NCBI GenBank assembly: GCA_045649505.1
Contig: JAZRQA010000021.1
Span: forward strand, 1-21,392
From: SIG587 sp045649505
GTDB taxonomy: Bacteria > Bacillota > Clostridia > Oscillospirales > Acutalibacteraceae
Direction of reading: 5' to 3'
Length of the DNA: 21,392 bases
The notes under the pieces were generated by a model. The model searched no databases, was not told the DNA's origin, and was given only the letters and a program-made list of their open reading frames with translations. The translations under genes and the position numbers were made by a program. This document shows positions 6,665-14,755 of the stretch, one piece after another. Position 1 is the stretch's first letter, and each line of letters starts with the position of its first letter.

Positions 6665-8321
6665 TGCTAATTCTCCTAATTGCCTCATCGATACGATTCA
6701 TACAGGTATCTTTCCCCAAAACCTGCATAATACTGCATAGGTCAGGCGTGTTTCGTCTGCCCGTAACGGCTATACGAAGTACGGTGCTTAAATCTCCTGC
6801 GTGGCCTTTGTAATTTTCGGGATTTGCCTTATACTCCTTAGTCTGCTCAGCAAAACCGAGCGCGGGACACAGCGACTTAATACGGTCAAACCACTGTTGG
6901 CGGTCATCCGCTGCGTTATAAATATCCTTATATTGCTTTAAAAACTCAACCGCATCTGCCGCACAAATATTTTCGGGCAGGGTGTAATCGGGAGTGTATA
7001 GTGCCTCATAAAAATAGGAGTAGTAATCCTTGGCGTCACTCCAACGAGCTAGGTCTTTTCGCGGCTTTGCTACATCATCGCGGTCAATGGCAAGCATTGC
7101 GCGGGTGAAGTCAGGGTCGGCGGTAAGAATTTCATAAAACTCACGGTCGAATTCCTGCGCCCAGTCGGTCAGTTTTTCGTAAACCTCGGCAGAGGAAAGT
7201 CTGCAAAGGCGGTTTTTACTTACATCAAGCAGTTTGTTTTCATCAAAAAGTGCGCCCGAAACGCTCATCTTTTTAGGGTTAAACTTGAATTTCTTATAGT
7301 TTTCATCGGGGTTAGCGCGGCGCCAGTCCTCAAACTCGGAGGAGGCTATAGTCATAAGGTACTCAATAACATTTTCGCCCTCATAGCCCTGCTCGGCAAA
7401 GAAGTGTACCGCCGCTTCGGGGTCTTTGCGCTTGGAAATCTTGCGCTTTGCGCCGTTATCAAGCTTCATTATGGGTGAAATATGAGCAAACTTAGGTACC
7501 TTAAAGCCTAAAAGCTTAAAAAGCTGAATATGCTTGGGCACGCTGGATATCCACTCATCACCGCGCATTACATGGGTGGTGCGCATTAAATGGTCATCAA
7601 CCGCATGGGCAAAGTGGTAGGTGGGTATACCGTCAGACTTTAAAAGAACAAAATCCTCATCATTTTCGGGCATTTCTATTTTACCCTTAATCGCATCCTC
7701 GAAAACAACCTTGTTTTCTTCATTTCCCGGGGACTTAAGGCGTATAACATAGGGCTTGCCTTCGGCTATAAGCCGCTCGGCTTGCTCTAAAGTAATATCG
7801 CGGTGCTTTGCCCATTTGCCGTGGTAGCCTGTGCGAATTTTGGCTGCCTCCTGCTCATTTCTTACCGCCTCTAATTCCTGCGCGGTACAAAAGCACGGAT
7901 AAGCAAGGCCCTGCTTTATAAGCTGTTTAACATAGGTCTGGTAAATCTCGGCACGCTGACTTTGCTGATAGGGGCCATAGTCACCTATTTGGTTGGTTCC
8001 CGAAACAAAGCCTTCGTCAATTGCAATGCCAAAGCGGTTAAGAGAGTCAATAATATCTTCTATTCCGCCGACCACTTCACGCTTTTTGTCGGTGTCCTCA
8101 ATACGGGTGAAGAACACGCCGCCTGTCGAGGTTGCGGTTATTCTGTTTACAAGGGCTGCAAAAAGGGTGCCGAGATGCAGATATCCCGTGGGGCTGGGCG
8201 CAACACGGGTAACCCTTGCGCCCTCAGGAAGGTTTCTTGCGGGGTAAAGGTTTTCGAAATAATCGGGAGTTTTGTCAATATTCGGCAGCAAAAGCTGCGC
8301 TAAACGTTCAAAGTCTGTCAT
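6651..8321 (-). CDS. gltX: Glutamate--tRNA ligase (GluRS), long clostridial type
   Basis: This 556-residue class I synthetase charges tRNA-Glu. It contains RVAPSPTGYLHLGT (HLGT at 49-52), the IEDTD motif, a CFC-containing segment resembling the zinc-site region, GDEWISSVPKH, and the KMSKS-equivalent KISKR (about 294-298). It is longer than usual GluRS (about 470-490 residues): roughly 35 extra residues precede the catalytic core, and the C-terminal anticodon region is extended. AAGGAGA upstream supports the ATG. It follows nrdR by 21 bases and overlaps glnS. Whether it is discriminating or non-discriminating cannot be told from the sequence, but a co-encoded GlnRS makes a discriminating role plausible. 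Confidence 0.94.
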   Translation of the reverse strand: MTDFERLAQLLLPNIDKTPDYFENLYPARNLPEGARVTRVAPSPTGYLHLGTLFAALVNRITATSTGGVFFTRIEDTDKKREVVGGIEDIIDSLNRFGIAIDEGFVSGTNQIGDYGPYQQSQRAEIYQTYVKQLIKQGLAYPCFCTAQELEAVRNEQEAAKIRTGYHGKWAKHRDITLEQAERLIAEGKPYVIRLKSPGNEENKVVFEDAIKGKIEMPENDEDFVLLKSDGIPTYHFAHAVDDHLMRTTHVMRGDEWISSVPKHIQLFKLLGFKVPKFAHISPIMKLDNGAKRKISKRKDPEAAVHFFAEQGYEGENVIEYLMTIASSEFEDWRRANPDENYKKFKFNPKKMSVSGALFDENKLLDVSKNRLCRLSSAEVYEKLTDWAQEFDREFYEILTADPDFTRAMLAIDRDDVAKPRKDLARWSDAKDYYSYFYEALYTPDYTLPENICAADAVEFLKQYKDIYNAADDRQQWFDRIKSLCPALGFAEQTKEYKANPENYKGHAGDLSTVLRIAVTGRRNTPDLCSIMQVLGKDTCMNRIDEAIRRISNGRN

Positions 8322-8342
8322 TAAAATTCTCCTTGAAGGGGG

Positions 8343-8795
8343 CTACTTTTGCAAAAGCTTATTAAGCTCGCTCATAAAGGTGTTAATATCCTTAAACTGG
8401 CGGTAAACCGAGGCGAAGCGAACATAGGCAACCTCGTCAACTGCCTTTAATTTCTCCATAACAAGCTCGCCTATCTTCTCGCTTGTAACCTCGCGGTCAA
8501 GGGAGTTTTGTATGGTGGCTTCAATATCGTCAATGATAGCGTCAAGCTCGTCAATGGAAACGGGGCGTTTCTGGCAGGCGTGGAGCATACCTTTAAGCAA
8601 CTTTTCCCTGCTGAAAACCTCGCGGGTGGAGTCCTTCTTTACAACCATAATGGGCAGACTTTCGATCTGTTCGTAGGTGGTAAAGCGTTTGCCGCAATTA
8701 AGACATTCCCTGCGGCGACGGATTTTTTCACCCTCATCGGTGGGACGCGAGTCAATAACCTTGCTTTCTTCAAAACTGCAGAAGGGACATTTCAT
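8343..8795 (-). CDS. nrdR: Transcriptional repressor NrdR
   Basis: This 150-residue regulator of ribonucleotide reductase genes has an N-terminal zinc ribbon (C3, C6, C31, C34) with DSR and RRRREC between the cysteine pairs. An ATP-cone (about 49-139) follows, beginning VVKKDSTREVFSREKL. Length and layout are the family norm. NrdR senses ATP/dATP and binds NrdR boxes upstream of nrd operons. Ribosome site AAGGCGG is eight bases before the ATG. It is the first gene of the nrdR-gltX-glnS-nif3 operon and has a consensus-like promoter just upstream. No ribonucleotide reductase gene or obvious NrdR box is in this window. Confidence 0.97.
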   Translation of the reverse strand: MKCPFCSFEESKVIDSRPTDEGEKIRRRRECLNCGKRFTTYEQIESLPIMVVKKDSTREVFSREKLLKGMLHACQKRPVSIDELDAIIDDIEATIQNSLDREVTSEKIGELVMEKLKAVDEVAYVRFASVYRQFKDINTFMSELNKLLQK

Positions 8796-8831
8796 AGTAT
8801 AAACCGCCTTTCATACATAAATATTCATTTT

Positions 8832-8860
8832 ATTTTAGCATATTATTTTAAAAAACGCAA
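8832..8860 (-). promoter_or_regulatory. Promoter of nrdR operon
   Basis: On the minus strand TTGCGT (8855-8860) and TAAAAT (8832-8837) are 17 bases apart, about 37 bases before the nrdR start. Confidence 0.7.
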
Positions 8861-8924
8861 GGAAAACAAGGCATTTAAAATGTCCTCTAAACATATATTT
8901 GTATAAAAATGTTAAAAGAAAGGT

Positions 8925-9857
8925 TTGAAAAGCAAAGTGAATACCTTTTTCCCAGAAGGCTGGCTTAAAAATGCCGCCACAAATCAGAAAAATATGCTAA
9001 CCCCCTCTGCTCTGGCTCAAGCAGCCGCAACGGGCGAAATTTTAGAAGCGGTCTGCCTTATGTGTGATGCCAACCATAACCTTATAGTCGACCTCGGCTG
9101 TATGCGCGGAATTATTCCACGAAACGAGGGGGCAATAGGAATAACCGAGGGCAGCGTGCGCGACATTGCCCTTATTTCCCGCGTGGGCAAGGCGGTGAGC
9201 TTTGTTGTTACGGGGGTTAAAAGTGATGAAAACGGCAGACTTTATGCCACCCTTTCAAGAAGAAAAGCACAGGAAAAGTGCCGCAATGAGTTTTTGTCCC
9301 TGCTTACCCCCGGTGATATTATGGGCGCTAGGATAACCCATCTTGAGTCCTTTGGTGCCTTTTGTGATATCGGATGCGGAATTATAGCTCTTTTGCCCAT
9401 TGATGCCGTTTCGGTTTCGCGAATATCCCACCCGAGCGACCGATTTAACGTGGGCGAGGATATACGAGTTATAATTAAGAGTATTGCCGATGACGGAAAA
9501 ATAACCTTAACCCACAAGGAACTGCTTGGCACTTGGGAGCAAAACGCCGATAAATTTTGTCAGGGCCAAACCGTTACAGGCGTTGTGCGAAGTGTGGAGG
9601 ACTATGGAATTTTCGTTGAGCTTACCCCAAACCTTGCAGGGCTTGCCGAGCTTAAAAGCGGTGTGCGCACGGGGCAGCAGGCAAGCGTATACATAAAAAA
9701 TATACTTCCCGAAAAAATGAAGGTGAAGCTCATTATAATTGATAGCTTTGATACCTTTTTTGCGCCCGAAATAGAGTATTTTTACCGCGACAAGAGAATT
9801 GAGCGGTGGGATTATTCACCACAAAGCTGCGCAAGAAAAATATTTACCGAATTTTAA
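8925..9857 (+). CDS. S1-domain RNA-binding protein (RpsA-like, short)
   Basis: This 310-residue protein is built from S1-type RNA-binding barrels. A degenerate N-terminal one (about 39-112) contains NLIVDLGCMRGIIPR, and two clear S1 domains lie at about 126-199 (GARITHLESFGAFCDIGCG) and 211-272 (GVVRSVEDYGIFVELTPNLAG). It matches a protein family common in Oscillospirales, usually labelled 30S ribosomal protein S1, but shorter than the 4-6-domain RpsA. Its role is probably RNA or ribosome binding in the cytosol. The start is a TTG at 8925, chosen because family members begin close to this point; the nearest ribosome-like GAAAGG is unusually close, and a GTG at 8937 is the alternative. It is divergent from nrdR. 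Confidence 0.88.
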   Translation: MKSKVNTFFPEGWLKNAATNQKNMLTPSALAQAAATGEILEAVCLMCDANHNLIVDLGCMRGIIPRNEGAIGITEGSVRDIALISRVGKAVSFVVTGVKSDENGRLYATLSRRKAQEKCRNEFLSLLTPGDIMGARITHLESFGAFCDIGCGIIALLPIDAVSVSRISHPSDRFNVGEDIRVIIKSIADDGKITLTHKELLGTWEQNADKFCQGQTVTGVVRSVEDYGIFVELTPNLAGLAELKSGVRTGQQASVYIKNILPEKMKVKLIIIDSFDTFFAPEIEYFYRDKRIERWDYSPQSCARKIFTEF

Positions 9858-9887
9858 TTGACATTATACACCCCGCTGTGATACAAT
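9858..9887 (+). promoter_or_regulatory. Promoter of the TIM-barrel isomerase gene
   Basis: TTGACA (9858-9863) and TACAAT (9882-9887) are 18 bases apart. The -35 starts on the base after the stop of the S1 gene. Confidence 0.65.
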
Positions 9888-9905
9888 TCAGGCGAGGTGA
9901 GAAAA

Positions 9906-10664
9906 ATGAATATATCGGTTTGCCTTCCCGCGGTTTTTGACTCAGATATTTTAAAGGGCCTTGAAGAAATTAACACGCTTGGTATAAAGGACTTTGAGTT
10001 CTGGGGCTGGTGGGATAAGGATATTGAGGCTATTAAGGCTATCGCTGAAAAAAACAAACAAAGGACCGTTGCCCTTTGCACCCGATTTATTTCCCTCGTT
10101 GACCCGCAATGCAGAATGCAGTACCTTGAGGGGCTTAGGGAAACTATTGAGGTCGCCAAGAGTCTTAACTGCAAAACAATTATCTCGCAGGTTGGCGATG
10201 ATACAGGCGCAGACCGAGCATTTCAGCACAAGAGCCTTGTTGAGGGACTAAGACAAGCGGCAGATATTTTAAAGGGCACGAAAATAACCCTTGTTATTGA
10301 GCCGCTTAACGATAAAAAGAACCATCAAGGATATTATCTTACATCTTCAAAAGAGGCTTACGAGATAATTGATGAGGTAGGAAGCGATAATATAAAGGTG
10401 CTTTTCGACATTTACCATCAGCAGATAACCGAGGGCGACATTTTAACAAACCTACTGCCGAATATAGACAAGATTGGGCATATGCACTGCGCGGGGTCTG
10501 ACGGTAGACACGAGCTTAACTACGGTGAGTTAAACTACGCCTATATTGCCCAGAAAATAGATGCCGCAGGGTATAACGGCTTTATAGGTCTTGAATATTT
10601 TCCTGTTAATGATGCAAAGGAAAGTATAATTTCTGCCGTTAAGCTATTGAAAAATAAAAAATAA
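9906..10664 (+). CDS. Hydroxypyruvate isomerase-like / xylose isomerase-like TIM barrel protein
   Basis: This 252-residue member of the AP-endonuclease-2/xylose-isomerase-like TIM barrel superfamily resembles hydroxypyruvate isomerase (Hyi). Metal-ligand segments are in expected order: VIEPLN (Glu), FDIYHQQ (Asp/His), HMHCAGSDGRHELNYGELNY (His and substrate loop), and GLEYFP (Glu). It should isomerise a small alpha-hydroxy-keto acid or sugar, but the substrate is inferred only from family resemblance. A GTG at 9897 is in frame, yet it lies within the GAGGTGA ribosome site; the ATG at 9906 is therefore the start. It has its own promoter and is followed by mrp 58 bases later. No glyoxylate-pathway gene is adjacent. 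Confidence 0.82.
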   Translation: MNISVCLPAVFDSDILKGLEEINTLGIKDFEFWGWWDKDIEAIKAIAEKNKQRTVALCTRFISLVDPQCRMQYLEGLRETIEVAKSLNCKTIISQVGDDTGADRAFQHKSLVEGLRQAADILKGTKITLVIEPLNDKKNHQGYYLTSSKEAYEIIDEVGSDNIKVLFDIYHQQITEGDILTNLLPNIDKIGHMHCAGSDGRHELNYGELNYAYIAQKIDAAGYNGFIGLEYFPVNDAKESIISAVKLLKNKK

Positions 10665-10698
10665 AGAGTATAATAAGAGAAGCGGGGATAACCCGCTT
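10647..10698 (+). promoter_or_regulatory. Promoter and leader hairpin of mrp
   Basis: TTGAAA (10647-10652) and TATAAT (10669-10674) are 16 bases apart, overlapping the end of the upstream gene. Just downstream, AGCGGG (10681-10686) and CCCGCT (10692-10697) form a 6-bp hairpin with a 5-base loop. The following T run is short, so it is a weak terminator or a leader structure. Confidence 0.6.
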
Positions 10699-10722
10699 TG
10701 ACTATGTTTGGAGATGTTTATT

Positions 10723-11565
10723 TTGGAAAAGACAAGAAAATGTAATAGTACTTCCTGCAACGGTGACTGCTCAAGCTGCGCCAGCGCAAAAAAAGAAAAT
10801 CAGTCTTTGCTGGAGCCTACAAACGAGCTTAATAATATTAAAAAGGTAATAGGTGTTGTAAGCGGCAAGGGCGGAGTCGGCAAATCGATGGTTTCTTCCA
10901 GCCTTGCGGTGCTTTTAAGGCGCAAGGGCTATGAGGTTGGTCTTATGGATGCCGATATAACAGGTCCCTCAATTCCTAAAATGTTCGGCGTAAAGGAAAA
11001 CGCAAAATCTGCTGAGTACGGCATTATGCCCGAAATTACTCATTCGGGAATTAAGATGATGTCAATAAATCTGCTTATGGCTGACCCTGAGTCACCCGTC
11101 GTTTGGCGCGGCCCCGTAATTGCGGGCGCAGTCAAGCAGTTCTGGAGTGATGTCATCTGGGGTGAGACCGATTATCTGTTTATCGACTGTCCTCCCGGAA
11201 CGGGCGATGTTCCGTTGACTGTGTTCCAGTCGATTCCGCTTGACGGTATTGTAATAGTAACCTCGCCGCAGGACCTCGTCTCGCTTATAGTGAAAAAGGC
11301 ATACAATATGGCTAAGATGATGAATATTCCCGTGATTGGAATAGTTGAGAATATGAGTTATGTAAAATGCCCCGACTGCGGCAAGGAGTTCCATATTTTC
11401 GGCAAGAGTGAAACGCAAAGTGTTGCCGACGAGTTGGGAATTCCCCTTCTCGATAAAATGCCTATTGATACTACCCTTGCTACCCTTGCAGATGAGGGAC
11501 ATATTGAGCGGCTTAATACCCATTACCTTGATAACACCGCCGATATAATTGAAAAACTAAAGTAA
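10723..11565 (+). CDS. mrp: Mrp/NBP35-type ATP-binding iron-sulfur carrier
   Basis: This 280-residue P-loop ATPase (SIMIBI class) loads or carries Fe-S clusters in the cytosol. It has a Cys-rich N-terminus (C7, C12, C16, C19), the deviant Walker A GKGGVGKS (48-55), Walker A' DADITGPSIP, a switch segment DCPPGTGD, and the paired cysteines CPDC (C216, C219) that bind the bridging cluster. The N-terminal cysteines resemble NBP35-like members and are common in clostridial Mrp. A TTG at 10708 is also in frame, but GGAG (10710-10713) lies inside that extension, so the TTG at 10723 is the likelier start. It ends at a perfect palindromic terminator. Confidence 0.93.
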   Translation: MEKTRKCNSTSCNGDCSSCASAKKENQSLLEPTNELNNIKKVIGVVSGKGGVGKSMVSSSLAVLLRRKGYEVGLMDADITGPSIPKMFGVKENAKSAEYGIMPEITHSGIKMMSINLLMADPESPVVWRGPVIAGAVKQFWSDVIWGETDYLFIDCPPGTGDVPLTVFQSIPLDGIVIVTSPQDLVSLIVKKAYNMAKMMNIPVIGIVENMSYVKCPDCGKEFHIFGKSETQSVADELGIPLLDKMPIDTTLATLADEGHIERLNTHYLDNTADIIEKLK

Positions 11566-11567
11566 AA

Positions 11568-11603
11568 AAATTACCGCGAAGTAAATTTACTTCGCGGTAA
11601 TTT
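11568..11603. terminator. Bidirectional terminator between mrp and DUF1015 gene
   Basis: A perfect 36-bp palindrome (arms 11568-11585 and 11586-11603) forms a stem with a minimal loop and A/T tracts on both sides, between converging genes. Confidence 0.92.
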
Positions 11604-11628
11604 CTATTATACGCCAGGCTATAAAGCT

Positions 11629-12891
11629 TTAAAATTTGTTCATTACCATTCCTGTAATAAGTTTGGGATAGAAATATGTCGATTTTTGGGGCATTTTGTC
11701 GCCTGCAGCGGCAACGGCGGCAATCTCCTCAACTCTTGTGGGGTTAAGCATAAATGCACAGTTTGCAGTGCTGTTTGCGGCATCAAGCGCCTCCTGCGCA
11801 CTGCGGGTGTAGGTCAGGTTTATCTGCTTTGCCATATTTTCCTTATCTATTTTCAGGTGTTGCTCCAAAATAAGGCTGTGCAGTACCGAAACATCAAGCT
11901 CTCTTACCGCCTTACCTGCGCCTGCCATAATTTTCTCCATTATCGAAATATCCTTTAAGGTGAGTAGTGCGCACTTGCCGTGGCTGACAAAGCCAAAGGC
12001 AACCTTTCCTTCGGCATAGGCGGTATCAAGACCTGCTTGCAGACTGCTTTGCTCGCAAGGTGCAACCTCAAAATCCGCCTCACAGGCTTTAAGCAATGCC
12101 TGCGCATCAAACTCGTTCAGGTCGCGCACTATTCTATGGGTCGGGAAAACTACAAGACCGGGGTTTTCCATATCGACAAGAAACATCATAACATAGTCTG
12201 CGGCGGTATTTACTATACCCTTATTGGCTAATTCATTTTTGTAGTTAAGGGCGGTTTCATAGCGGTGATGACCGTCAGCAATATAAAGCTTTTTATCCTC
12301 AAACCATTTGCATAAAGCGGTAGTCTTTTCGCTTTTTTGCACTACCCAAAGGTTATGAGTTACGCCGTCATCATCGGTGAAGCTTTGTGTGGGCGCACCA
12401 GAGGAAAGTTCGGCTATCATAGCGCGGCTCTCGCCCTTTTCATCAGAGTAAAGCGAGTATATCTGGCTAAAGTTGCATCCCGTTGCGCGCATTAGATTAA
12501 GGCGGTCGGTCTTTGCCTTTGAGAGGGTCTCCTCGTGGGGGAGGACAACACCGTCAGAAAACTCGTGCAGTTTAACACGGCTTACAAAGCCCTTAAAGGA
12601 ATACTCCTTGCCCTTAACGCTAAAGCATTCCTCATAAATATAAAGGCTCTCGGTATCCTCACACTTAACGGCACCCTCGTTTTCCCATTCGGCAAGGGTG
12701 TCACCTGCATTCTTGTAGCCTGCTTCGTTCTGTTCGGGAAGCTCAAGACGGATTATATTCTTAGGATTGGTCTTTAAAAACTGCTCGGCTTGCGCAGGGC
12801 TTATAATATCGTAGGGCGGACAGGCAAGCTCACCTATTTCGCCCGCTTTTTCGGTAAAGCGCAGGGCTTTAAATTCTTTGATTTCGGCCAT
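11629..12891 (-). CDS. DUF1015 family protein (ParB/sulfiredoxin-like, possible serine kinase)
   Basis: This 420-residue cytosolic protein matches DUF1015. It opens with FKALRFTEKAGEIGELACPPYDIISPAQ, contains LPHEETLSKAKTDRLNLMRAT, and has the conserved IADGHHRYETAL motif near the middle, which resembles the ParB/sulfiredoxin nucleotide-binding motif. Related proteins with this fold include free-serine kinases (SerK, SbnI), and many DUF1015 genes sit beside serine-biosynthesis genes. Here no serA or serC is adjacent, though the serine/threonine transporter sstT lies 2 kb away. An ATG seven codons upstream overlaps the ribosome site AAGGAG; the ATG at 12891 has correct spacing. Regulation may involve the dyad over its -10. 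Confidence 0.87.
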   Translation of the reverse strand: MAEIKEFKALRFTEKAGEIGELACPPYDIISPAQAEQFLKTNPKNIIRLELPEQNEAGYKNAGDTLAEWENEGAVKCEDTESLYIYEECFSVKGKEYSFKGFVSRVKLHEFSDGVVLPHEETLSKAKTDRLNLMRATGCNFSQIYSLYSDEKGESRAMIAELSSGAPTQSFTDDDGVTHNLWVVQKSEKTTALCKWFEDKKLYIADGHHRYETALNYKNELANKGIVNTAADYVMMFLVDMENPGLVVFPTHRIVRDLNEFDAQALLKACEADFEVAPCEQSSLQAGLDTAYAEGKVAFGFVSHGKCALLTLKDISIMEKIMAGAGKAVRELDVSVLHSLILEQHLKIDKENMAKQINLTYTRSAQEALDAANSTANCAFMLNPTRVEEIAAVAAAGDKMPQKSTYFYPKLITGMVMNKF

Positions 12892-12910
12892 AAAATGAAA
12901 CTCCTTATAC

Positions 12911-12955
12911 ATATTCTATGTAATATAGAATATTAAAAAAATTAACTTTTGTCAA
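12911..12955 (-). promoter_or_regulatory. DUF1015 promoter with dyad over the -10
   Basis: Minus-strand TTGACA (12950-12955) and TATTCT (12927-12932) are 17 bases apart. The -10 lies inside a perfect inverted repeat, ATATTCTAT (12911-12919) and ATAGAATAT (12925-12933) with a 5-base spacer. A dimeric repressor bound there would block the promoter. Confidence 0.65.
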
Positions 12956-13003
12956 CTAAAAATTTGGTTTAATTTAGCACAAATAAAATTGGAGCCTGAA
13001 CAT

Positions 13004-13031
13004 ATCCTTTTAAAAAGGATGTGTTTTTTTG
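13004..13031 (+). promoter_or_regulatory. Leader hairpin covering the ribosome site of the FAD/Rieske gene
   Basis: ATCCTTTT (13004-13011) pairs with AAAAGGAT (13013-13020), and this pairing includes the only good ribosome site (AAAGGA, 13014-13019). A run of seven T (13024-13030) follows directly and leads into the TTG start codon. The structure can be read either as an intrinsic terminator or as a translation-blocking hairpin. Confidence 0.55.
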
Positions 13032-14459
13032 CTTAATAATTCTATATGGGAGAGGGATATTTCCCAAAGAGAAAATTTAAATAAAAATATTGAAACCGAG
13101 ATTGCAATAATCGGCGGAGGCATGGCGGGAATACTAATCGGCGCGATTTTAAAAAGGCGCGGTAAAAAAGCGGTAATTTTAGAGGCGGGGCGTATTGCAT
13201 CGGGGCAAACTGCAAATACCACAGCCAAAATAACCGCTCAGCACGGGTATATCTACCATAATATGATAAAAAAATTCGGTGCCGATAAAGCGCGCCTTTA
13301 TTTAAAGGCAAACCTCGATGCGGTGAATTGGTATGCTAAGTATATTGAGGAAAATAAAATTGACTGTGATTTTTCCCGTACGAGCGCCTTTATTTATTCT
13401 GTTTACGGTACCGAAAAATTAGAAAAGGAAAAGGCGGCGTATAATACCCTCGGCGTGGAGTGTGAGATGACCGATAACACCGAACTTCCCCTGCCCGTTG
13501 CGGGGGCTTTACGGCTTGATAATCAGGCGCAGTTTGACCCGCTGAGATTTATTGCTCATATAAGTGCGAACCTTGAAATTTATGAGAATACACGTGTAGA
13601 AAAGGTGGTTGACAATATCCTTTTTTGCAACACGGGCAAGGTCACGGCGCAGCATATCGTTTTTGCCTGTCACTATCCGTTTGTAAACTTTCCGGGTATG
13701 TTCTTTGCAAGGGAGCATCAAGAGCGTTCCTATGTTGTTGCCCTTGAAAATGCGCAAAGAATAAGCGGAATGTATATCGGTATCGATCAAAACCCTTTGT
13801 CCTTTCGCGGCGCGCACGATCTTTTATTGCTGGGCGGCGGCGGACATCGCACGGGTGAGAACAGTCTTGGCGGGAAATACGATATGCTGCTTCGCACGGC
13901 TAAAAGTTTGTACCCGAAAAGCGCAGCGTTTGCCCGTTGGTCGGCACAGGATTGTATAACCGCTGACGGCATACCCTATATCGGGCGTTTTGGGGAAAAC
14001 GATAACACATATATTGCAACGGGATTCGCTAAATGGGGGATGAGCACTTCTGCCGTAGCGGCAAGGCTTATTTGCGACCTTATCTGCGGCGAGGACAATG
14101 CGGCTGCCGCCGTTTTTTCACCCTCAAGGTTTTCCTTTACTGCGGCAAAAGGGATTGCAAGGGAGGTTTATCATTCCTCAAAGGGTATTATCCGCCAGAA
14201 TTTTTGCATACCAAAATCAAGGCTTGAAGACATTCCGATAGGAAACGGCGCAGTAGTTATTTATGAGAGAAAAAGGGTTGGCGTATACAGGGAAAGCGCA
14301 GAAGAATACCATATAGTCGATACAAAATGTCCGCATCTTGGTTGCCGCCTTGAATGGAACCCTGACGAAAAAAGCTGGGACTGTCCTTGCCACGGTTCGC
14401 GGTTCGATTATTCGGGAAGGCTGATTACAGGTCCTGCGCAAAGAGGATTAAATAAATAA
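13029..14459 (+). CDS. FAD-dependent oxidoreductase with C-terminal Rieske [2Fe-2S] domain
   Basis: This 476-residue two-domain flavoprotein has a DAO-type FAD domain (about 24-375) starting with the dinucleotide-binding GGGMAG (29-34) and AGRIASGQTANTTAKITAQHG. A Rieske domain (about 380-476) follows, with cluster ligands C434, H436, C452 and H455 in CPHLGC and CPCHGSRF. The family probably passes electrons between flavin and an Fe-S cluster; the substrate is unknown. No ATG precedes the FAD motif in frame. The first in-frame start after the stop at 13011 is TTG at 13029, with AAAGGA nine bases before it. It is divergent from DUF1015, with overlapping -35 regions around TTGTCAA (12949-12955). 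Confidence 0.9.
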   Translation: MLNNSIWERDISQRENLNKNIETEIAIIGGGMAGILIGAILKRRGKKAVILEAGRIASGQTANTTAKITAQHGYIYHNMIKKFGADKARLYLKANLDAVNWYAKYIEENKIDCDFSRTSAFIYSVYGTEKLEKEKAAYNTLGVECEMTDNTELPLPVAGALRLDNQAQFDPLRFIAHISANLEIYENTRVEKVVDNILFCNTGKVTAQHIVFACHYPFVNFPGMFFAREHQERSYVVALENAQRISGMYIGIDQNPLSFRGAHDLLLLGGGGHRTGENSLGGKYDMLLRTAKSLYPKSAAFARWSAQDCITADGIPYIGRFGENDNTYIATGFAKWGMSTSAVAARLICDLICGEDNAAAAVFSPSRFSFTAAKGIAREVYHSSKGIIRQNFCIPKSRLEDIPIGNGAVVIYERKRVGVYRESAEEYHIVDTKCPHLGCRLEWNPDEKSWDCPCHGSRFDYSGRLITGPAQRGLNK

Positions 14460-14461
14460 AC

Positions 14462-14749
14462 AAAGCCCGCCGTACATTGTACGACGGGCCGATTTATTAT
14501 TTCATTGGATTCACCGAAACTTTAATTATTTTATTTGTCGGTAAAAATACTAATTAGTACATTGGTCCTTCTCCAACTCATTTTATTCTTTGTCGAATTA
14601 AAAGGTTAGTTCTGTTTTGGACTCACTCCTTAAATGTTTTAGAGCATAATATCGGCTGATATCACCGGTTCGGTTTCCGTCTTCATTGGTATCAGCCACC
14701 TTTCTGCCTCTCATCGGAGTTTATTTCTTCTTATATTCTCTCTTGTTCT
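14462..14749 (-). ncRNA. Candidate structured non-coding RNA, about 285 nt, unnamed
   Basis: This 345-base gap has a perfect minus-strand promoter and ends at a hairpin terminator, yet holds no standard gene. Predicted RNA features include an 11-bp stem (14687-14697 with 14654-14664, one G-U pair), a possible outer closing pair ACTCC/GGAGT around it, and an ACCGA/TCGGT hairpin nearer the 3' end. Two short ORFs are embedded (38 codons at 14714-14598, and a 16-codon one further on); neither has a clear ribosome site. It may be a clostridial housekeeping RNA such as a 6S-like or another published Clostridiales motif, but I cannot match it to a known family. It is not tmRNA, RNase P or SRP RNA by motif. 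Confidence 0.55.
14465..14490. terminator. Shared terminator of FAD/Rieske gene and minus-strand RNA
   Basis: GCCCGCCGTAC (14465-14475) pairs with GTACGACGGGC (14479-14489), with one mismatch and a 3-base loop. T-rich sequence follows in both directions but without a long pure T run. Confidence 0.75.
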
Positions 14750-14755
14750 GGTTTT

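Noticed and set aside
6664..6688. Upstream ATG at 6688 as the glnS start
   Set aside because: AGGAGA is correctly spaced for the ATG at 6664, and the extension adds eight residues not seen in GlnRS.
12956..13028. Known metabolite riboswitch upstream of the FAD/Rieske gene
   Set aside because: The leader is under about 70 bases with a single short hairpin; no conserved aptamer motif is visible.
14462..14749. tmRNA, RNase P RNA or SRP RNA
   Set aside because: No tRNA-like end with CCA, no GAGGAAAGUCC-type RNase P core, and no SRP tetraloop/GCAGCCAAGG motif.
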